Below, piece by piece: positions 62,455 to 64,000 of a stretch of DNA of 64,000 bases. A program made the translations under genes and the position numbers. The notes under the pieces are model-generated. The model saw nothing but the letters and a program-made list of their open reading frames with translations. It searched no databases and was not told the origin of the DNA. The first letter of the stretch is position 1. Each line of letters starts with the position of its first letter. The DNA comes from Halobacteriales archaeon QS_1_68_20 (GTDB lineage Archaea > Halobacteriota > Halobacteria > Halobacteriales > PXRE01): assembly GCA_003021085.1 (NCBI GenBank), contig PXRE01000015.1, positions 81,085-145,084 of the forward strand, read 5' to 3'.

Positions 62455-63363
62455 GTCGACACCTCCTCTCTCGTGGTGGCGCGGTCCCCGACGTCCATCT
62501 CGTCGGTCGTGTAGGCGGTGAACACGTCCTCCAGGGACGCGCCCTCCGAGTCGACGTCGAGGATCTCCGTGCCCTCGTTGGTCAGGCGGGTGACGACCTT
62601 GGCTTTCGCACGCGGGTCGCTACAGGAGACCCGGAGCAGGCCGTCCTCCTGGGAGACCGACTCGACGCCCTCGACGTCGGACACGTCGACGGTCGGCGGT
62701 TCGGCGACGCGCAACTTCAACTGCGACCTTGCGCCGACGGCTTCCCGCAGGCCGTCGACGGTGTCGGTCGCAGACGGCTTCGACCTGCCCGAGGATGTGG
62801 CTGGAGAAGAACACGGTCGTCCCGCGGTCGGCCTCCTCGCGGACCAGTTCCCGCATCTGGCGGATGCCGTGGGGATCCAGCCCCGAGGAGGGTTCGTCGA
62901 GGATCAGCAGGTCGGGGTCGCCGACCAGCGCCATCCCGAGACCGAGGCGCTGTTGCATCCCCTTCGAGTAGTCCGCTACCGGGCGGTCGGCGTCGTCGGG
63001 GTCCAGTCCCACCCGGTCGAGCAACGCGTCGGGGTCGTCGTCGGCGTCCTTCCAGTCGACCGCGAACTCCAGGTGGCGCCGTCCCGTGAGCCGTTCGTAC
63101 AGGCCGAAGCCCTCCGGGAGGACGCCGGTCCGCTCGCGGACGGCCTCGGAGTCGCGGTGGACGTCGTATCCCAGCACCTCGGCGTGGCCGTCGGTCGGCC
63201 GGACGAAGTCCAGTAGCATGTTGATCGTCGTGGACTTGCCGGCGCCGTTGGACCCGAGGAAGCCGAACACCTCACCCTCCTCGACGGTCAAATCCAGGTC
63301 GTCGACCGCCAGGACCGACTCCCCGAACCGCTTGGTCAGGCCGGTCGTCTCGATTATTGCCAT
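62451..63363 (-). pseudogene. ABC transporter ATPase with an out-of-frame internal deletion
   Basis: The N-terminal part from ATG 63363 is a sound ABC ATPase: Walker A GSNGAGKST, signature YSKGMQQR, Walker B LLILDEPSSGLD and SSHILGQVEAVCDR. At this point (about 62780) the frame changes. The intact paralogue has VGILHDGSLVEM after CDR; here those 12 residues are missing and DTVDGLREAVGARSQLKLRV continues in another frame, ending with REEVST at 62451. A deletion of about 35 bp, not a multiple of three, explains both. The nucleotide-binding core would still be made with a wrong tail. Confidence 0.85.
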
Positions 63364-63435
63364 CCTATTCAAAGGTTCGGTCCTCCCGACCAATAAACGG
63401 GACCCACGGTTTCACGCGGTGAAGTCCCGACACGC

Positions 63436-63443
63436 ATTTAATA
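63436..63443 (+). promoter_or_regulatory. TATA box of the winged-helix regulator gene
   Basis: ATTTAATA lies about 26 nt before the GTG at 63466, indicating a leaderless transcript and choosing that start over an earlier TTG. Confidence 0.6.
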
Positions 63444-63465
63444 GCCGTTCACGAACACGTTGCTC

Positions 63466-63807
63466 GTGAGCGAGGAGTGCGGCGTCGAGGAGGTCGCGGC
63501 CGTCCTCGAAGACGAGTGTGCGCGCACCATCCTCGCCAGCACGAGCGAACGACCGATGTCAGTCGAGGACCTCGCCGAGCGCTGTGACGCCTCGAAACCG
63601 ACCATCTACCGCCGGATCGACGACCTCCGGGCCTGCGACATGCTGGCGGCCCGGACCAGGCCCGACGAAGAGGGCCACCACTACGAGGTGTACAGCGCAC
63701 GTCTCGACCGCGTCACGGTCGAACTGGCCGACGGCGAGTTCGACCTCCACGTCGAACGCACCGAAGACATGTCGGACCGGTTCACGCGCCTGATCGAGGA
63801 GATGTAA
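63466..63807 (+). CDS. Winged-helix transcription regulator
   Basis: A 113-residue protein. VAAVLEDECARTILASTSER, then SVEDLAERCDASKPTIYRRI, then DDLRACDMLAARTRPDEEGH is an ArsR/HTH_20-like helix-turn-helix with wing, followed by a strand-rich dimer part (YEVYSARLDRVTVELADGEF). It is divergent from the ABC exporters and directly precedes a DUF7521-like membrane protein, a common haloarchaeal pair, so it probably controls these neighbours. Confidence 0.85.
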   Translation: MSEECGVEEVAAVLEDECARTILASTSERPMSVEDLAERCDASKPTIYRRIDDLRACDMLAARTRPDEEGHHYEVYSARLDRVTVELADGEFDLHVERTEDMSDRFTRLIEEM

Positions 63808-63809
63808 CG

Positions 63810-64000
63810 ATGGCGGTCATGCAACTTTCGGATCCGTCGCTGGCCGAACTCGCGCTGATCGCCAGCGAGTTCGTCACCTTGTTCCTGGGACTGGCGATCT
63901 CCTACATCGCCTACCGGGGCTACCGGCGCAACGACAGTCGGCCGATGCTGTTCATCGCGCTGGGGTTCGTGCTGGTCGTCGGAATTCCCGGCGTGCTGGG
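63810..64000 (+). CDS. DUF7521-like membrane protein (partial, runs off the window)
   Basis: The first 63 residues show two membrane helices: ELALIASEFVTLFLGLAISY and RPMLFIALGFVLVVGIPGVL split by IAYRGYRRNDS. This matches the small membrane proteins (DUF7521) that accompany ArsR-like regulators in haloarchaea. Only two bases separate it from the regulator gene, so they are one operon. The end lies beyond 64000. Confidence 0.75.
   Translation, partial: MAVMQLSDPSLAELALIASEFVTLFLGLAISYIAYRGYRRNDSRPMLFIALGFVLVVGIPGVL

Overview
The window is about 64 kb of a GC-rich haloarchaeal chromosome, possibly Haloarculaceae-like but not assignable further. Evidence: very acidic proteins, archaeal TFB, glycerol-1-phosphate dehydrogenase, archaeal-type Hpt, HalOD1 and DUF7344 proteins, a haloarchaeal PHA cluster, TATA boxes about 25-30 nt upstream of near-leaderless starts, and many ATGA/GTGA overlaps.

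Layout. 0.2-13.2 kb: mostly housekeeping or conserved haloarchaeal genes: a Cys-rich membrane protein coupled to a DsbA-like lipoprotein, an acyltransferase, an arylsulfotransferase-like protein, an Nmad3-domain protein, a frameshifted NUDIX gene, an ATP-grasp enzyme, tRNA-Gly(CCC), a Tat-exported protein, nadE, a DUF3105 protein, an enoyl-CoA hydratase and a START-like protein. 13.2-18.1 kb: an eroded accessory strip beginning at tRNA-Thr(GGT). It holds a cas-less CRISPR-like mini-array whose repeats change orientation midway, two HalOD1 genes, three DUF7344 winged-helix genes, a TrmB-family pseudogene and a coding remnant. 18.1-19.8 kb: a cold-shock protein, a 5'-truncated Hsp20, a flavoprotein and a winged-helix regulator.

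19.8-31.8 kb: a chemotaxis block. cheW is transcribed leftward, a second cheW rightward, then cheY-cheB-cheA-cheC-cheC2-cheD-cheR form a tightly overlapping operon. A large membrane transducer follows on the other strand. No archaellum gene is in the window. 32-44 kb: DUF302, two metal P-type ATPases (Zn/Cd-like and CopA-like), a polytopic membrane protein, hpt, DUF2270, a truncated ion channel, an MFS transporter and a VapBC-like module.

44-50.3 kb: a second copy of an intergenic dyad repeat also seen between the cheW genes, then tfb. Next comes a deletion junction where two divergent genes both lost their 5' halves. The PHA cluster follows: a MaoC hydratase divergent from phaR-phaP-phaE-phaC. 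The hydratase would supply (R)-3-hydroxyacyl-CoA, PhaEC polymerise it, PhaP coats granules and PhaR regulates. 50.3-64 kb: zinc-finger proteins, an APC permease, a frameshifted larA-like gene, a doubly frameshifted lipoprotein, an epimerase, egsA, a NUDIX hydrolase, two tandem ABC-2 type exporters (one with a broken ATPase), and a winged-helix regulator with a DUF7521-like membrane protein running off the right edge.

Two themes recur. One is short in-frame tandem duplications inside genes (at least five). The other is an unusual number of damaged genes: frameshifts, nonsense codons, truncations and deletion junctions. The frameshifts could be real erosion or consensus errors in the assembly, since some sit in short homopolymers. 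The deletions and duplications are less easily explained as sequencing error.
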